Below, piece by piece: positions 14,273-23,507 of a DNA stretch of 45,985 bases. Position numbers and translations under genes: made by a program. The notes beneath the pieces are model-generated. The model did not search any database and was not told the origin of the DNA. It was given only the letters and a program-made list of their open reading frames with translations. The number at the start of each line of letters is the position of its first letter. The stretch's first letter is position 1. The DNA is from Cyanobium sp. Aljojuca 7A6 (lineage in GTDB: Bacteria; Cyanobacteriota; Cyanobacteriia; PCC-6307; Cyanobiaceae): contig NZ_JAGQCY010000019.1 of assembly GCF_024346455.1 (NCBI RefSeq), forward strand, positions 1-45,985, read 5' to 3'.

Positions 14273-14476
14273 ATGGCCACCAATCTCGCTCTCGATCAGG
14301 ATCTGCTCGATCACGCCTTCCGCGTGAGCGGTGAGCCCACCAAAAAGGCCGCCGTGACCCGTGCCCTTCAGGAGTTCATCGCGCGCCGGGAGCAGCGCCA
14401 GGTTGCCGAGCTCTTCGGCAAGCTCGAGTGGAACCCCGGCTACGACGTCAAGGCCGAACGGGAACGCCAGCGGTGA
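14273..14476 (+). CDS. vapB: VapB-type antitoxin
   Basis: A 67-residue protein beginning MATNLALDQDLLDHAFRVSG, then E-P-T-K-K-A-A-V-T-R-A-L-Q-E-F-I-A-R-R-E-Q-R and a C-terminal E-W-N-P-G-Y-D-V-K-A-E-R. This is the ribbon-helix-helix VapB layout, with a toxin-binding tail containing the typical W-x-x-x-Y-D. The ATG at 14273 follows GGAGGTCAC, a good ribosome site. Its stop overlaps the GTG start of the PIN gene. The antitoxin looks intact though its toxin is not. Confidence 0.85.
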   Translation: MATNLALDQDLLDHAFRVSGEPTKKAAVTRALQEFIARREQRQVAELFGKLEWNPGYDVKAERERQR

Positions 14477-14700
14477 GCCTGCTTGTCGATACCTCTGTCT
14501 GGTCGCTGGCCTTTCGCCGTGATGGCCAGCCAGGCGCGGACATCCGCAATGTCTGCCGCCGCAGAGGGATCCAGATCGGCACCATCGATGCCCTGCTCAT
14601 CCAACTTTGCCAGCGCTATGAGCTGACGCTGCTGACGACGGACAAAGACTTTCAGGCAGCCTCTCAGCAGGTGGAGTTCCGGTTGTGGGGAACGGCTTGA
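14473..14700 (+). pseudogene. vapC: VapC (PIN) toxin with in-frame internal deletion
   Basis: A 75-residue product: it begins M-S-L-L-V-D-T-S-V-W-S-L-A-F-R-R (PIN start with the first catalytic Asp), then after about 22 residues jumps to G-I-Q-I-G-T-I-D-A-L-L-I-Q-L-C and L-T-L-L-T-T-D-K-D-F (PIN end with the other acidic residues). PIN toxins of this type are ~130 residues, so ~55-60 central residues, including the conserved Glu, are missing without a frameshift. It is very likely inactive as an RNase but could still bind VapB. The GTG start overlaps the vapB stop. Confidence 0.82.
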
Positions 14701-14779
14701 GGGGCGCTCTTTCGCTGGGCTGTGACGGCGGCAGCGCGACACCAAACCGCTGCCAGAGTGGGCGGGCTTGCGGCATTCC

Positions 14780-16330
14780 ATGCCCCACCACGGTCCGCCC
14801 CTGGCCCCACTGATCGACCTGAACCGCCTCCTGGAGGCCGGCCTGGGGGGCGATCCGGCGGCAGCGGCGCTGCAGGATCTGGACCACAGCCTCAGCTGGG
14901 CCGAGCTTGATCGCCAGGCGGAGCGGCTGGCCCGGGCCTACCAGCGGTTGGGTCTGCGGCGGGGCGACCGGCTCGCCTCTTTGATCCCCAACCGGTTGGA
15001 GTTGGTCGTCCACTACCTGGCGGGGCTGCGCAGCGGCCTGGTGCTCACCCCCCTCAACTACCGCTATGTGCCGCCGGAAATCGACCATGCGCTGAAGATG
15101 AGCGGCGCCGCGGCCCTGGTGTTCCACGGCGAACGGCTGGCCGATGTGCAGGCCAGCGCCGTGGCGGCCCGGCTGCCCCTTGGCTGCCACCGCATTGACG
15201 ATCCCGCCGGATTCGAGCCCCTGCTGGCCTCGGTGTCCGCCGGCGGCGAGGCCCCGCCCTGGCCAGATCTGGCCGCCGACGAGCCCTGCTTCCTCTTCTT
15301 CACCTCTGGCAGCACCGGGCGGCCCAAGGGCGTGACCCACAGCCGCGCCAGCTTCGCCGCCGTGCTCACCTCCTTCATCCAGGCCAGCGAACTCCAGGCC
15401 GGCGAGGAGGTGCTGGCTGGCAGCTCCCTGGCTCACATTGCCTCCTGCGCCCTCGTCCTGGCGGCCCTGGCCGCCGGCGCCTCCGCCGCGATCGCCAGCC
15501 GCATCGATGCGGTCACCGTGGAAACCCTGCTGCGGCGCTACCGGCCCTCGCTGCTGCTGATGTTGCCCGCCGCCCTGTTCGAGCTGGTGCGGGATGAACG
15601 GCTCCAGCCGACGGATCTGGGCTCGGTGCGTCTCTGCATCAGCGGCGGCGACAAGGTGCCCCACCAGTTGCAGGAGGAGTTCCGCCGGGCCGCCGGCTTC
15701 GGCATCGACGAATGCTTCGGCATGAGCGAGATCGGCTACACCACCCTGGCGCCCCCGTCGGGCCCGAATCGGATCGGTTCGGTCGGCCAGCTCTGCCCGG
15801 GGTTCAGCGCCAGCCTGCGCCACGAGGACGGCACCGAGGTGGCCCCGGGCCAGCAGGGACGCCTCTGGATCCAGGCGCCTTCGATGATGGTGGGCTACTG
15901 GGACAACCCCGAGGCCACTGCCGACACGATCCGGCAGGGCTGGCTGGACAGCGGCGATGAGATGCGGGTCGACGCCGACGGCTTCTTCTGGTTCTGCGGC
16001 CGCCGCAAGCAGATCATCGTCCACGACAGCTCCAACATCTGCCCCCAGGAGGTGGAGGAGGCGCTCTCAGAGCATCCGGCCGTGGATCTGGTGGGGGTGA
16101 TCGGCATCCAGGACCCGGTGCACGGCGAGAACGTGCGGGCCTACCTCACCCTCCGCCACGACCAGCCCGCCCCCAGCGAAGCCGAACTGATCGCCTTTGC
16201 CCGGACCCGGGTGGGCTACAAGGCGCCGGAGGAGATCCGCGTGCTCGAGGCGCTGCCCCTCACACCCGTGGGCAAGACCGACCGGCTGGCCCTGCGGCGG
16301 CTGGCGGCGGATGGGCTGCATGACGCTTGA
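14780..16330 (+). CDS. AMP-dependent acyl-CoA synthetase/ligase family protein
   Basis: A 516-residue adenylate-forming enzyme. The ATP-binding A3 loop FFTSGSTGRPKG is near residues 172-183. A5-like G-M-S-E-I-G-Y-T-T, the A7 region W-L-D-S-G-D, A8 F-F-W-F-C-G-R-R-K-Q-I-I, and the A10 lysine in P-L-T-P-V-G-K-T-D-R are all present in order. Such enzymes activate a carboxylate as acyl-AMP and usually pass it to CoA; the substrate cannot be read from sequence. The ATG at 14780 is preferred to an upstream TTG. Its 3' end overlaps the next gene by 11 bases, so the two are coupled. Confidence 0.9.
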   Translation: MPHHGPPLAPLIDLNRLLEAGLGGDPAAAALQDLDHSLSWAELDRQAERLARAYQRLGLRRGDRLASLIPNRLELVVHYLAGLRSGLVLTPLNYRYVPPEIDHALKMSGAAALVFHGERLADVQASAVAARLPLGCHRIDDPAGFEPLLASVSAGGEAPPWPDLAADEPCFLFFTSGSTGRPKGVTHSRASFAAVLTSFIQASELQAGEEVLAGSSLAHIASCALVLAALAAGASAAIASRIDAVTVETLLRRYRPSLLLMLPAALFELVRDERLQPTDLGSVRLCISGGDKVPHQLQEEFRRAAGFGIDECFGMSEIGYTTLAPPSGPNRIGSVGQLCPGFSASLRHEDGTEVAPGQQGRLWIQAPSMMVGYWDNPEATADTIRQGWLDSGDEMRVDADGFFWFCGRRKQIIVHDSSNICPQEVEEALSEHPAVDLVGVIGIQDPVHGENVRAYLTLRHDQPAPSEAELIAFARTRVGYKAPEEIRVLEALPLTPVGKTDRLALRRLAADGLHDA

Positions 16331-17627
16331 GGCCGCCCTGCTCGCCTGGATCGGCAACCGCGGTCGCCGCTGCAGCGTTGGTGAGGTGGCCGCCGGCACC
16401 GGCCTGTCCCTGCAGGAGGTCGAGCCGGGGTTATTGGCCCTGGTGGCCGAAGTCTCCGGACGCCTGCAGGTGGCCGAGGACGGCACCCTGCTGTTCGTCT
16501 TTCCTGCCGCGCTGCGGAGGCGGCTGTTGGCCCTCAGCGGCCGCCGGCGCCTGCAGGCCCGGCTGCAGGCGGCCCTGCGCCTGGCCGCCCGGCTGATCCG
16601 GCTCAGCTTCGGGCTGGTGCTGGTGCTGGTCACCACCCTGGTGGTGCTGATCCTGCTGGTGCTGCTGATCGTGCGGCTGTTCAGCAGCGACGATGGCGAC
16701 GATGCCGGCCTGGCGTTGCTGCAGGGGCTGGCCCAGGTGCCCCTGTCCATCCTGGATCTGCTCGTCTCCGGCCTCCGGGCCCCGTCGCGCCAGGGCTCCG
16801 CCTCCGTCACGCCGCAGCAGCTGTGGAGCCTGCTCTGGGACCTGCCCGGCGAGGGTGCCGATCCGGCCTCCCTGGGCTTCCTCAGCGCCGTGTTTTCGAT
16901 CCTGTTCGGCGATGGCGATCCCAATGCCCGCCTGGAGCCGCTGCGCTGGCGCCGCATCGCCGCCTTCCTGCGCCAGCGCGGTGGCGTGGTGATCGCCGAG
17001 GACCTCGCCCCGCTGCTCGATCTGCCCGAGTGCCCCTCCGATCCCGACCGCCGCCGCGACCTCGCCGATGCCGCCATGCTGCCGGTGCTGCTGCGCTTCG
17101 ACGGCCGCCCCGAGGTGAGTGAGGACGGGGACCTGATCTATGGCTTCCCCTCCCTGCCCGCCAGAGCGGCCCGCGTTGATGGGCCGGTGCCGCCCCTGCG
17201 CGAGCGGGCTTTTCGCTTCAGCCGGGCCGGAGCCGGGCAACGAACCGCCTATGGCCTCACCGTCGGGGCCCTGCTGGTGCTCGCGCCGTGGCTGCTGGCG
17301 ATCACGCCCGCCTGGCTGCCCCCCGTGGCCTGGCTGGCGCGGTTCGCCATCGGCTACGCCCTGTTGCTGCTGCTCCTGCCCCTGGCCCGCCTGCCGCTGC
17401 AGCACTGGCGCAACCGTGCCATCGCCGCCCGCAATGGCCGCCGCCAGGCCTGGGCCCGAGCGGCCCGCACCGCCGATCCCCAGCTGAAGCGGCGCCGTGC
17501 CGCCGCCCGCCGACTGGGCGCCACCGAGGCGGGCCGGCCGGCGCCGCGCGTCGTGTACGACAGCGGCCGCGATCTGCTGGAGCAGACCATCGACGGCCTG
17601 GAGCGTGGGCCCCGGCCGACCGCCTGA
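16320..17627 (+). CDS. Membrane protein with two membrane regions, unknown function
   Basis: A 435-residue protein coupled to the preceding synthetase by an 11-base overlap. Residues 1-75 look like a winged-helix-type segment (S-V-G-E-V-A-A-G-T-G-L-S-L-Q-E-V-E). A strongly hydrophobic stretch follows at about 93-120 (G-L-V-L-V-L-V-T-T-L-V-V-L-I-L-L-V-L-L-I-V). A second winged-helix-like segment lies at ~210-290, with D-G-D-L-I-Y-G-F-P resembling the first one's D-G-T-L-L-F-V-F-P, and more membrane helices at ~310-365. The tail is basic. The internal similarity suggests a duplicated helix-turn-helix-like module around membrane segments. I do not recognise a named family. Confidence 0.8.
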   Translation: MTLEAALLAWIGNRGRRCSVGEVAAGTGLSLQEVEPGLLALVAEVSGRLQVAEDGTLLFVFPAALRRRLLALSGRRRLQARLQAALRLAARLIRLSFGLVLVLVTTLVVLILLVLLIVRLFSSDDGDDAGLALLQGLAQVPLSILDLLVSGLRAPSRQGSASVTPQQLWSLLWDLPGEGADPASLGFLSAVFSILFGDGDPNARLEPLRWRRIAAFLRQRGGVVIAEDLAPLLDLPECPSDPDRRRDLADAAMLPVLLRFDGRPEVSEDGDLIYGFPSLPARAARVDGPVPPLRERAFRFSRAGAGQRTAYGLTVGALLVLAPWLLAITPAWLPPVAWLARFAIGYALLLLLLPLARLPLQHWRNRAIAARNGRRQAWARAARTADPQLKRRRAAARRLGATEAGRPAPRVVYDSGRDLLEQTIDGLERGPRPTA

Positions 17628-17661
17628 GACAATCCACAACCGCCCACCCCACGGGACATCC

Positions 17662-18186
17662 ATGGCCGTTCTCGGCAGAGAGGCGATCCTGCAGGCGATC
17701 GAAGCGGGCACGATCGGGGTCACGCCCTTCGCCCCCGAACGGCTGGGCCCCGCCTCGCTCGACCTCACCCTTGCTCCCACCTTTCGGGTGTTCCGCAAGG
17801 TGCACGAGGTGATCGAGGTGCGCGAGCACACCGACTACCGGACGCTCACCGAGAAGATCGTGGTGCCCCAGGGCGAGCACATCCTGATCATGCCGGGCGA
17901 AACGGTGCTCGGCATCACCCAGGAGCGGCTGCGCCTGGGGCCTGGCCTGTGCGGCTGGCTGGAGGGGCGCAGCCGTTTCGCGCGGCTGGGCCTGATGGTG
18001 CACATCAGCGCCCCCTTCATGGGGCCGGGCATCGACAGCCAGCAGGTGCTGGAGATGAGCAACTTCGGCCCCGCTCCCCTGGCCGTGCATCCCGGCACCG
18101 CGATCTGCCAGTTCGTGTTCCAGAAGCTGCAGGGCATCGAGAGCTATGCGGGCTGCTTTGCCGGCCAGACGGAAGACTCCTTCTGA
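17662..18186 (+). CDS. dcd: dCTP deaminase-family protein
   Basis: A 174-residue protein of the dCTP deaminase/dUTPase superfamily. It starts MAVLGREAILQAIEAG, with G-P-A-S-L-D-L-T-L (motif 1), L-E-G-R-S-R-F-A-R-L-G-L (phosphate-binding motif, normally G-R-S-S-x-A-R), and Q-Q-V-L-E-M-S-N-F-G, whose Glu corresponds to the catalytic Glu. The enzyme converts dCTP to dUTP (or dUMP in bifunctional forms) for thymidylate synthesis. The loop H-I-S-A-P-F-M-G-P-G-I-D-S-Q departs from the usual A-x-x-I-D-P-G-F. The length is near normal and it is the third gene in a co-directional row. Confidence 0.85.
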   Translation: MAVLGREAILQAIEAGTIGVTPFAPERLGPASLDLTLAPTFRVFRKVHEVIEVREHTDYRTLTEKIVVPQGEHILIMPGETVLGITQERLRLGPGLCGWLEGRSRFARLGLMVHISAPFMGPGIDSQQVLEMSNFGPAPLAVHPGTAICQFVFQKLQGIESYAGCFAGQTEDSF

Positions 18187-18262
18187 CCGACTCGGCCACC
18201 GCGGCTGCCCCGCGATCTCCCCACCCATGCGTGCGATGCGGAGGATCGTGGGCGATGCCGAA

Positions 18263-18523
18263 TCAGAAAATCCCCAGGGTTTTCTTCTTGCAGTAGCCCG
18301 CTCCGATGTTCATCCATCCCGACAGACAGGGTTTTCCATAGGTGGGCCTGACTTGGTAGTCAATGGGTGAGACGCAATGCTGCTTCAGATCATTCACATA
18401 ACCAAGCGGACATTGGTCGTTGCCCGGCAGTTTGGGAATCCGCTTCTGTGCCACGGCTGGGCCCGGGATCAGCAGCGGAAGGGCCACAAGCATGGCGGCC
18501 AGATGGAGGAGTGGTTTCTGCAT
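18263..18523 (-). CDS. Small secreted Cys-containing protein
   Basis: An 86-residue protein with a clear signal peptide: MQKPLLHLAAMLVALPLLIPG then P-A-V-A-Q, cleavage likely after A-V-A. The mature part (~60 residues) has four Cys in D-Q-C-P-L-G-Y, Q-H-C-V-S-P, K-P-C-L-S-G-W and G-Y-C-K-K-K, spaced so that two disulfides are plausible. Function unknown; similar small C-x-G-Y proteins are common in picocyanobacteria in my experience. I chose the ATG at 18521-18523 because it begins the signal peptide. Confidence 0.75.
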   Translation of the reverse strand: MQKPLLHLAAMLVALPLLIPGPAVAQKRIPKLPGNDQCPLGYVNDLKQHCVSPIDYQVRPTYGKPCLSGWMNIGAGYCKKKTLGIF

Positions 18524-18661
18524 CTGGAGGGTGTTCAGGTGCTCAAACCCTAGGAGTCGGTTGCCGGTGGCGCCGTTTGTCGGCACGGCGGCCTCACCGG
18601 TAAGCCGCCTGATTTGGCTCAGATCTTTCATCCCCCGCATCGGATGTGGGGCTGATCGGCT

Positions 18662-19249
18662 TCATGGGACATTGGGCTGCGCCTTCGAGACGACGGGCTC
18701 GTAGCCGCGGGGCAGCAGGTTCCAATCGGCGTTGAAGACGTGCACCCGGCGGGTGGCCTTGCCTTTGCTTTCGAACGGCAGGCCCGCATGGGCCCAGGCC
18801 AGCGCACTTCCCGCCAGGTTGCGCACCTCGAAACCCTGGCCCCGCAGTTCCCTGGTGTAGATCCCGCTGCGCAGGCCGATGGTGCAGTAGGGAACCACGA
18901 CCCAGGAGCGGTAGCGGGCGCTGTTGCGCTCGAAGTCCTGCTGCGTGATGGCCCCCGGCAGCATCGAGACGCGCCGTTCATGCGGCTCGCGCACATCGAC
19001 CAGCACCGCCGGCTGGTCCTTGGGCCGATCCAGCCACTCGGCCACGGACATCTCCGGTTGGCCGGGAAACAGCAGACGCTTCATGCCCCCGTAGCGGCGT
19101 CCCACCTCGGCCGCAAGCTCGCTGTCGGCGGCACCCGCTGCCGGCCCGCCACGGCCCACCCCGGTCCCGTGCAGCACGGCGGCGGCGGTGGCGGCGGCGG
19201 CCAGGGCGGCGGCCAGCCGCCAACGCCGGAACAGACCTGGGGGTGTCAT
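18662..19249 (-). CDS. Exported or membrane-anchored rhodanese-domain protein
   Basis: A 195-residue protein with an N-terminal hydrophobic signal or anchor (W-R-L-A-A-A-L-A-A-A-A-T-A-A-A-V-L). The rhodanese domain follows: M-S-V-A-E-W-L-D-R, V-L-V-D-V-R-E-P-H-E (the conserved D-V-R), and the active-site loop P-Y-C-T-I-G-L-R-S-G with the persulfide-carrying Cys. Rhodaneses transfer sulfane sulfur; the substrate is unknown. It lies 19 bases downstream of the DUF2075 gene on the same strand, so co-transcription is likely but a functional link is not evident. Confidence 0.88.
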   Translation of the reverse strand: MTPPGLFRRWRLAAALAAAATAAAVLHGTGVGRGGPAAGAADSELAAEVGRRYGGMKRLLFPGQPEMSVAEWLDRPKDQPAVLVDVREPHERRVSMLPGAITQQDFERNSARYRSWVVVPYCTIGLRSGIYTRELRGQGFEVRNLAGSALAWAHAGLPFESKGKATRRVHVFNADWNLLPRGYEPVVSKAQPNVP

Positions 19250-19268
19250 GGCGGGGTTTCTCCTGGCT

Positions 19269-21128
19269 TCAGAGTTGGGACATGGTGGATCGCTTCAGCC
19301 ATAGGTTCAGCTCGGGATCACACGCGAACACCCAGCACGCCTTCGTGCCCCGGCTCATCAACGTGCGGTAAGTGTTGCGGATGATCGCGTCTGCTTTCAG
19401 TCTGATCGCCTGGGGGTCGCGCCTGAGGCCCACCTTGTAGCCCTTCAGCGATTGATCCGTGCGCGCCCGTGCCGTCGGCACCGTCACCACCTCACCATCG
19501 CGGTAGACCAGATCCGGCCCGATGATCACCCCGATGGTTTCCAGCTCCAGCCCCTGGCAGGTGTGGATGCAGCCCACTTCCTCCACCGTGCCCGGCTTCA
19601 TGATCCACACGCTGCCGTCCTTGCTCAGGTTCCAGCGGGCCCGGTAGCCATAGGGATCAATCGTGATGTCCCAGGCATCGGGATGAAGCTTCGACGCCCA
19701 GTTCCAGCAGTAGCCAGCCACCATCCGTGCCTGATTGGCCTGATTCGCTGCTCTGATCGCCGCGTGCAAGCGCAGCGGATCGTCGAACACCCGGATGTCA
19801 TACCCGCCTGGATCCAATCGCTCATTGGCTGTGGCGCGGATCCCCAGGGTGGAATCCAGCCAGGCCAGGTAGCCATCGGAGCCGCTGCAGCGGAACTGTG
19901 ACGGCAGCACCTCGCGGTGCAATTCGGCCTCAACGTACTGGCTCCATTTCTCGATTTCGGCCGTACTGCCGATGTCGTCAAAGGTGACGCGCTGGTCCTC
20001 ATCGAGGAAGAACACCGTCAGCTTGCTGGCGTGGATGATCTCTTTGACCTGGTTCTCCCCCTCCTTGTCGTAGATGGTCTTGGTCATCAGCCTGTGGCTC
20101 TCATCCACAATCAGGACGTCGTAGAAGCCCTCCGGGCAGGCCACGAAACAGGCCGAACCGCAGAAGAGGTTGTCGTAGTCGCCCTTCTGCAGGGAGCCGG
20201 TGAGCTTGGCGCGGTACACCGCCCGCGGTGCCGCGTTCTTGCTCACGTAGCGGGCATTGAGGCCCATACCCATCAGTCTGGCCAGCAGGTTCACCGCCAC
20301 CACCGATTTCCCCGTGCCTGGTCCGCCCTGCACCAGCAGCACCCCGTGCCGGCCCTCCCGCAGATGGCGCGCCAGGGCCAGGGCTTTCTCGAACACCACC
20401 TTCTGCTCATCGATGAGGACGAATTCCGTGTTGCCCTTCAGCATCCGCCCCACCGCGTCGGCCAGCTGCCGGCTCGGTTTGGCCTTGCCATCGCGGATCC
20501 GCTCGATCGTGCGGCCCCGATCGCCCACCTCCAGGCAGCGGCGCAGGAAGGCGGCCATCGCGGCGTTGTCGTGGCGCAGAAACAGTGGCGCCTGCTCGAG
20601 ATAGTCCCGATAGCGCCCATCGCTGAGGCCGGCGCCGTCGGTGCAGTTGTGCAGGTAGGCGCAGGGCTGCAGGGCGATGTTGTCCTCCACCACGGCTGTG
20701 TTGAATCCGCGCAGCAACGCCCCGTAGCTCATCGCCTGGTACGAGGGATGGGTGGTCTCGCGCGGTCCCTTGCCGAGGAACGTGCGCACAACTCCGTCCA
20801 GCTCCGTGGCCTCCACCGTTTCCCATTGTTTGAGCTCCACGATCACGGCTGAAGGTGCGCCGTCGGCATTGCGGCCGGACAGGAGCAGGTCGATTCGCTT
20901 GGCGGTGTTGTGGATCCGGTATTCGATCGCCACCCCCAGTTCCTTCGGGATCGCCTCGAACTGCAGCACGTTGCCCACGCATTGCAGGGAGTTCTGCCAG
21001 GCCCGGAACTCGTTGGCCGCCACCTTGTGGCCGGTGCGTTCCAGATAGCAGCGGCGCACCTCTTCCTCGATGCGTTGCTCGCGTACGTGCTGCAGGAACT
21101 CCTCACGGGTCGCGAGGTAGATGATCAC
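19269..21128 (-). CDS. PD-(D/E)XK-like nuclease / DUF2075 helicase fusion
   Basis: A 619-residue protein. The N-terminal ~150 residues hold a pattern consistent with a restriction-type nuclease core: E69, R-I-D with D80, then V-I-V-E-L-K (E98, K100). From ~250 it is a DUF2075 P-loop ATPase related to SF1 helicases and Schlafen-type ATPases: Q-G-G-P-G-T-G-K-S-V-V (267-277), V-L-I-V-D-E-S-H-R (DEAD-like box) and F-F-L-D-E-D-Q-R. Such proteins occur singly in defence islands and have been linked to phage resistance, but the exact role is not established. There is no methylase nearby. Complete. Confidence 0.88.
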   Translation of the reverse strand: MIIYLATREEFLQHVREQRIEEEVRRCYLERTGHKVAANEFRAWQNSLQCVGNVLQFEAIPKELGVAIEYRIHNTAKRIDLLLSGRNADGAPSAVIVELKQWETVEATELDGVVRTFLGKGPRETTHPSYQAMSYGALLRGFNTAVVEDNIALQPCAYLHNCTDGAGLSDGRYRDYLEQAPLFLRHDNAAMAAFLRRCLEVGDRGRTIERIRDGKAKPSRQLADAVGRMLKGNTEFVLIDEQKVVFEKALALARHLREGRHGVLLVQGGPGTGKSVVAVNLLARLMGMGLNARYVSKNAAPRAVYRAKLTGSLQKGDYDNLFCGSACFVACPEGFYDVLIVDESHRLMTKTIYDKEGENQVKEIIHASKLTVFFLDEDQRVTFDDIGSTAEIEKWSQYVEAELHREVLPSQFRCSGSDGYLAWLDSTLGIRATANERLDPGGYDIRVFDDPLRLHAAIRAANQANQARMVAGYCWNWASKLHPDAWDITIDPYGYRARWNLSKDGSVWIMKPGTVEEVGCIHTCQGLELETIGVIIGPDLVYRDGEVVTVPTARARTDQSLKGYKVGLRRDPQAIRLKADAIIRNTYRTLMSRGTKACWVFACDPELNLWLKRSTMSQL

Positions 21129-21302
21129 GGGGTGGGAGGTTTGGCGAGGTGTGGCTTGGGTGCCATGGCTGGGCGGCGTGATGGCTGATGCATGAACTCT
21201 TTCCCCTCAAGCTCGCCCAGGTCAGGGAGACCGCGGAGCGTGCCTCACCGTGGCCATGACGCACCGGCCCCGCCGTGATGATGGTGGCACGACACCCCAG
21301 CC

Positions 21303-22772
21303 ATGACCGACCAAGCCCTGCCGCCGATCGCTGGCTCAGAAGCGGAGATCCTCGCCCTGGTGCAGCAGCCCGGCCCGGTGTTTCTGCCCCGCACCAACCT
21401 CAAGCTGGAGCAGATCCGTTCCGGGTTTGCCTGCGCCCTCCACATGCACCAGCCCACGATTCCAGCCGGTGCGCATGGCGAGCTGATCTCCCATCTGCAG
21501 TACATGTTTGAGCACCAGGGAGAGGGCGATAACCACAATGCCGAACCCTTCGCGCAGTGCTACAGGCGCCTGGCCGACCTCCTTCCTCAGCTGATGGAGG
21601 AGGGTTGCAACCCCCGGATCATGCTGGATTACTCCGGCAATCTTCTCTGGGGACTGGAGCAGATGGGCCGGCTTGATGTGCTTGATGCGCTCAGGCAGCT
21701 CGCCTGCGATCCTGCCCTCCAGCCCCATGTGGAGTGGCTCGGCACCTTCTGGAGCCATGCCGTGGCCCCCTCCACCCCCATTCCCGATCTCAAGCTGCAG
21801 ATCCTGGCCTGGCAGCACCAGTTCGCGGCCCTGTTCGGGCGCGACGCCCTGGCGCGGGTGAAGGGCTTTTCGCCCCCGGAAATGCACCTGCCCAACCATC
21901 CCGACACCCTGTTTGAGTTCGTCAAGGCCCTCAAGGAGTGCGGCTATCGCTGGCTGCTGGTGCAGGAGCACAGCGTTGAAAACCTCGATGGCAGCAGCCT
22001 GCCCCAGCAGCAGAAATACCTTCCCAATCAACTCGTGGCACGCAACTCCAGCGGCGAGGAGCTATCGATCACGGTGCTGATCAAGACCCAGGGCTCTGAT
22101 ACCAAACTGGTGGGGCAGATGCAGCCCTGCTACGAAGCTCTGGGGCTGGGCCGGCAGCACCTGGGAGCCACCACGGTCCCGTCGCTGGTGTCGCAGATTG
22201 CCGATGGCGAAAACGGCGGCGTGATGATGAATGAGTTCCCGTCCGCCTTCCTCCAGGCCCATCACGCCATCGCCGCCAACAAGGGGAGTGAGCAAGCCAC
22301 GGTGGCGATCAACGGCACGGAGTATCTCGAGTTGCTGGAGGCCGCCGGCGTGACGACCAGCGATTTCCCGACCATTCAGGCGGTGCAGCAGCACAAGCTC
22401 TGGCAGCAGCTGGACGGCTCACCCACCTCCTCAACCACCCCCGAGGCCACCACAGCGGCCATCGCCCAGCTCCAGGCCAGCGACCCCGCCTTCTCGATGG
22501 CCGGCGCCTCCTGGACCAACGACCTCAGCTGGGTGGAGGGCTACGCCAATGTGCTGGAGCCGATGAACCAGCTCAGCGCCCGCTTCCATCAGTTGTTCGA
22601 CCCCCTGGTGGCCCAGGATCCCGGTGTGACCCGGACCCCCCGCTATCAACAGGCGCTGCTGCACCTGCTGCTGCTGGAAACCAGTTGCTTCCGCTACTGG
22701 GGCCAGGGCACCTGGACCGACTACGCCAGCGAGATCCACAGGCGTGGGGAAGCGGCGATGGTTGGCCGCTAG
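21303..22772 (+). CDS. Glycoside hydrolase family 57-like protein
   Basis: A 489-residue protein with GH57 landmarks: C-A-L-H-M-H-Q-P (H47, H49; conserved region 1), I-M-L-D-Y-S-G-N-L-L-W (region 2) and G-F-S-P-P-E-M-H-L-P (E193; region 3). GH57 enzymes are alpha-amylases, amylopullulanases or branching enzymes acting on glycogen-type glucans. No signal peptide is visible, so it should act in the cytoplasm on storage glycogen. The later catalytic Asp region is not obvious to me, so the activity is uncertain. Confidence 0.82.
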   Translation: MTDQALPPIAGSEAEILALVQQPGPVFLPRTNLKLEQIRSGFACALHMHQPTIPAGAHGELISHLQYMFEHQGEGDNHNAEPFAQCYRRLADLLPQLMEEGCNPRIMLDYSGNLLWGLEQMGRLDVLDALRQLACDPALQPHVEWLGTFWSHAVAPSTPIPDLKLQILAWQHQFAALFGRDALARVKGFSPPEMHLPNHPDTLFEFVKALKECGYRWLLVQEHSVENLDGSSLPQQQKYLPNQLVARNSSGEELSITVLIKTQGSDTKLVGQMQPCYEALGLGRQHLGATTVPSLVSQIADGENGGVMMNEFPSAFLQAHHAIAANKGSEQATVAINGTEYLELLEAAGVTTSDFPTIQAVQQHKLWQQLDGSPTSSTTPEATTAAIAQLQASDPAFSMAGASWTNDLSWVEGYANVLEPMNQLSARFHQLFDPLVAQDPGVTRTPRYQQALLHLLLLETSCFRYWGQGTWTDYASEIHRRGEAAMVGR

Positions 22773-22781
22773 CCGGCGCGA

Positions 22782-23507
22782 TCAGTTCTCATCGTCCTGG
22801 CCTGACGCTTCCCTGCCCAGCGCAACCACCTCCGGGAAGTACTTGGCCATGCAGGCATCGCAGACGCCGTGGGAGAACTCCACGTTGTCGTGGCTCTTGA
22901 TGAAGGCCTCCACTGTCCCCCAGTAGCCCTGATCGTTGCGGATGCCCTTGCAGTAGGAGCAGATCGGGATCAGCTGCTCCATCACGTCGATACGCTGCAA
23001 GGCACCGGCGAGCTGATCCGAAATCCGCTTCAGTTCCAGCTGCAGCACCACCTGGTGGGCCAGGGTCTCCAGAGATCGGATCTGCAGGAAGCTGAGGTCC
23101 CGGGGCCGTCGATCGATGACGCAGAGAGAGCCGATCCGGGCGCCTGTCGGGGTGGTTAGTGGCACCCCGGCGTAGAAGACGATGTTGGGTTCACTGCAGA
23201 CCAGCGCGTTATCCCGGAAGCGTTCATCCTCACGGGCATCTCTGACCACCAGGGTCTGGTCGCCAAGGATGGCGTGGGCACAGAAGGACACATCGCGGCT
23301 CGTTTCGCTGACATCGAGGCCAAACCTGGATTTGAACCACTGGCGATCGGCATCCACCAGGCTGATCAGGGCGATGGGCACATCGCACAGCTGGGCGGCC
23401 AGGAACGTGATGTCGTCGTAGGACTGCTCAGCCTCCGTATCGAGGATGCGGTAGTCCTTGAGAGCCTCCAGGCGTGCCGCTTCGCGGGGAGCCACTTTCG
23501 CGGGCAT
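22782..23507 (-). CDS. GAF-domain sensor protein with C-terminal Cys cluster
   Basis: A 241-residue protein. Residues ~10-165 are a GAF domain (E-A-R-L-E-A-L-K-D-Y-R-I-L-D-T-E-A-E, V-S-F-C-A-H-A-I, F-Y-A-G-V-P-L-T-T-P, I-G-S-L-C-V-I-D). The C-terminus has P-I-C-S-Y-C-K-G-I-R and later H-G-V-C-D-A-C-M-A-K-Y-F-P, a C-x2-C...C-x2-C arrangement that could bind a metal or an iron-sulfur cluster. There is no kinase, cyclase or DNA-binding domain. The ATG at 23505-23507 fits the GAF start. It is divergent from the hybrid kinase gene with ~205 bases between. Confidence 0.85.
   Translation of the reverse strand: MPAKVAPREAARLEALKDYRILDTEAEQSYDDITFLAAQLCDVPIALISLVDADRQWFKSRFGLDVSETSRDVSFCAHAILGDQTLVVRDAREDERFRDNALVCSEPNIVFYAGVPLTTPTGARIGSLCVIDRRPRDLSFLQIRSLETLAHQVVLQLELKRISDQLAGALQRIDVMEQLIPICSYCKGIRNDQGYWGTVEAFIKSHDNVEFSHGVCDACMAKYFPEVVALGREASGQDDEN

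Noticed and set aside
14597..16024. A 475-codon frame antisense to the acyl-CoA-synthetase-like gene
   Set aside because: Low-complexity His/Gln/Gly-rich shadow; the plus-strand gene carries all adenylation motifs.
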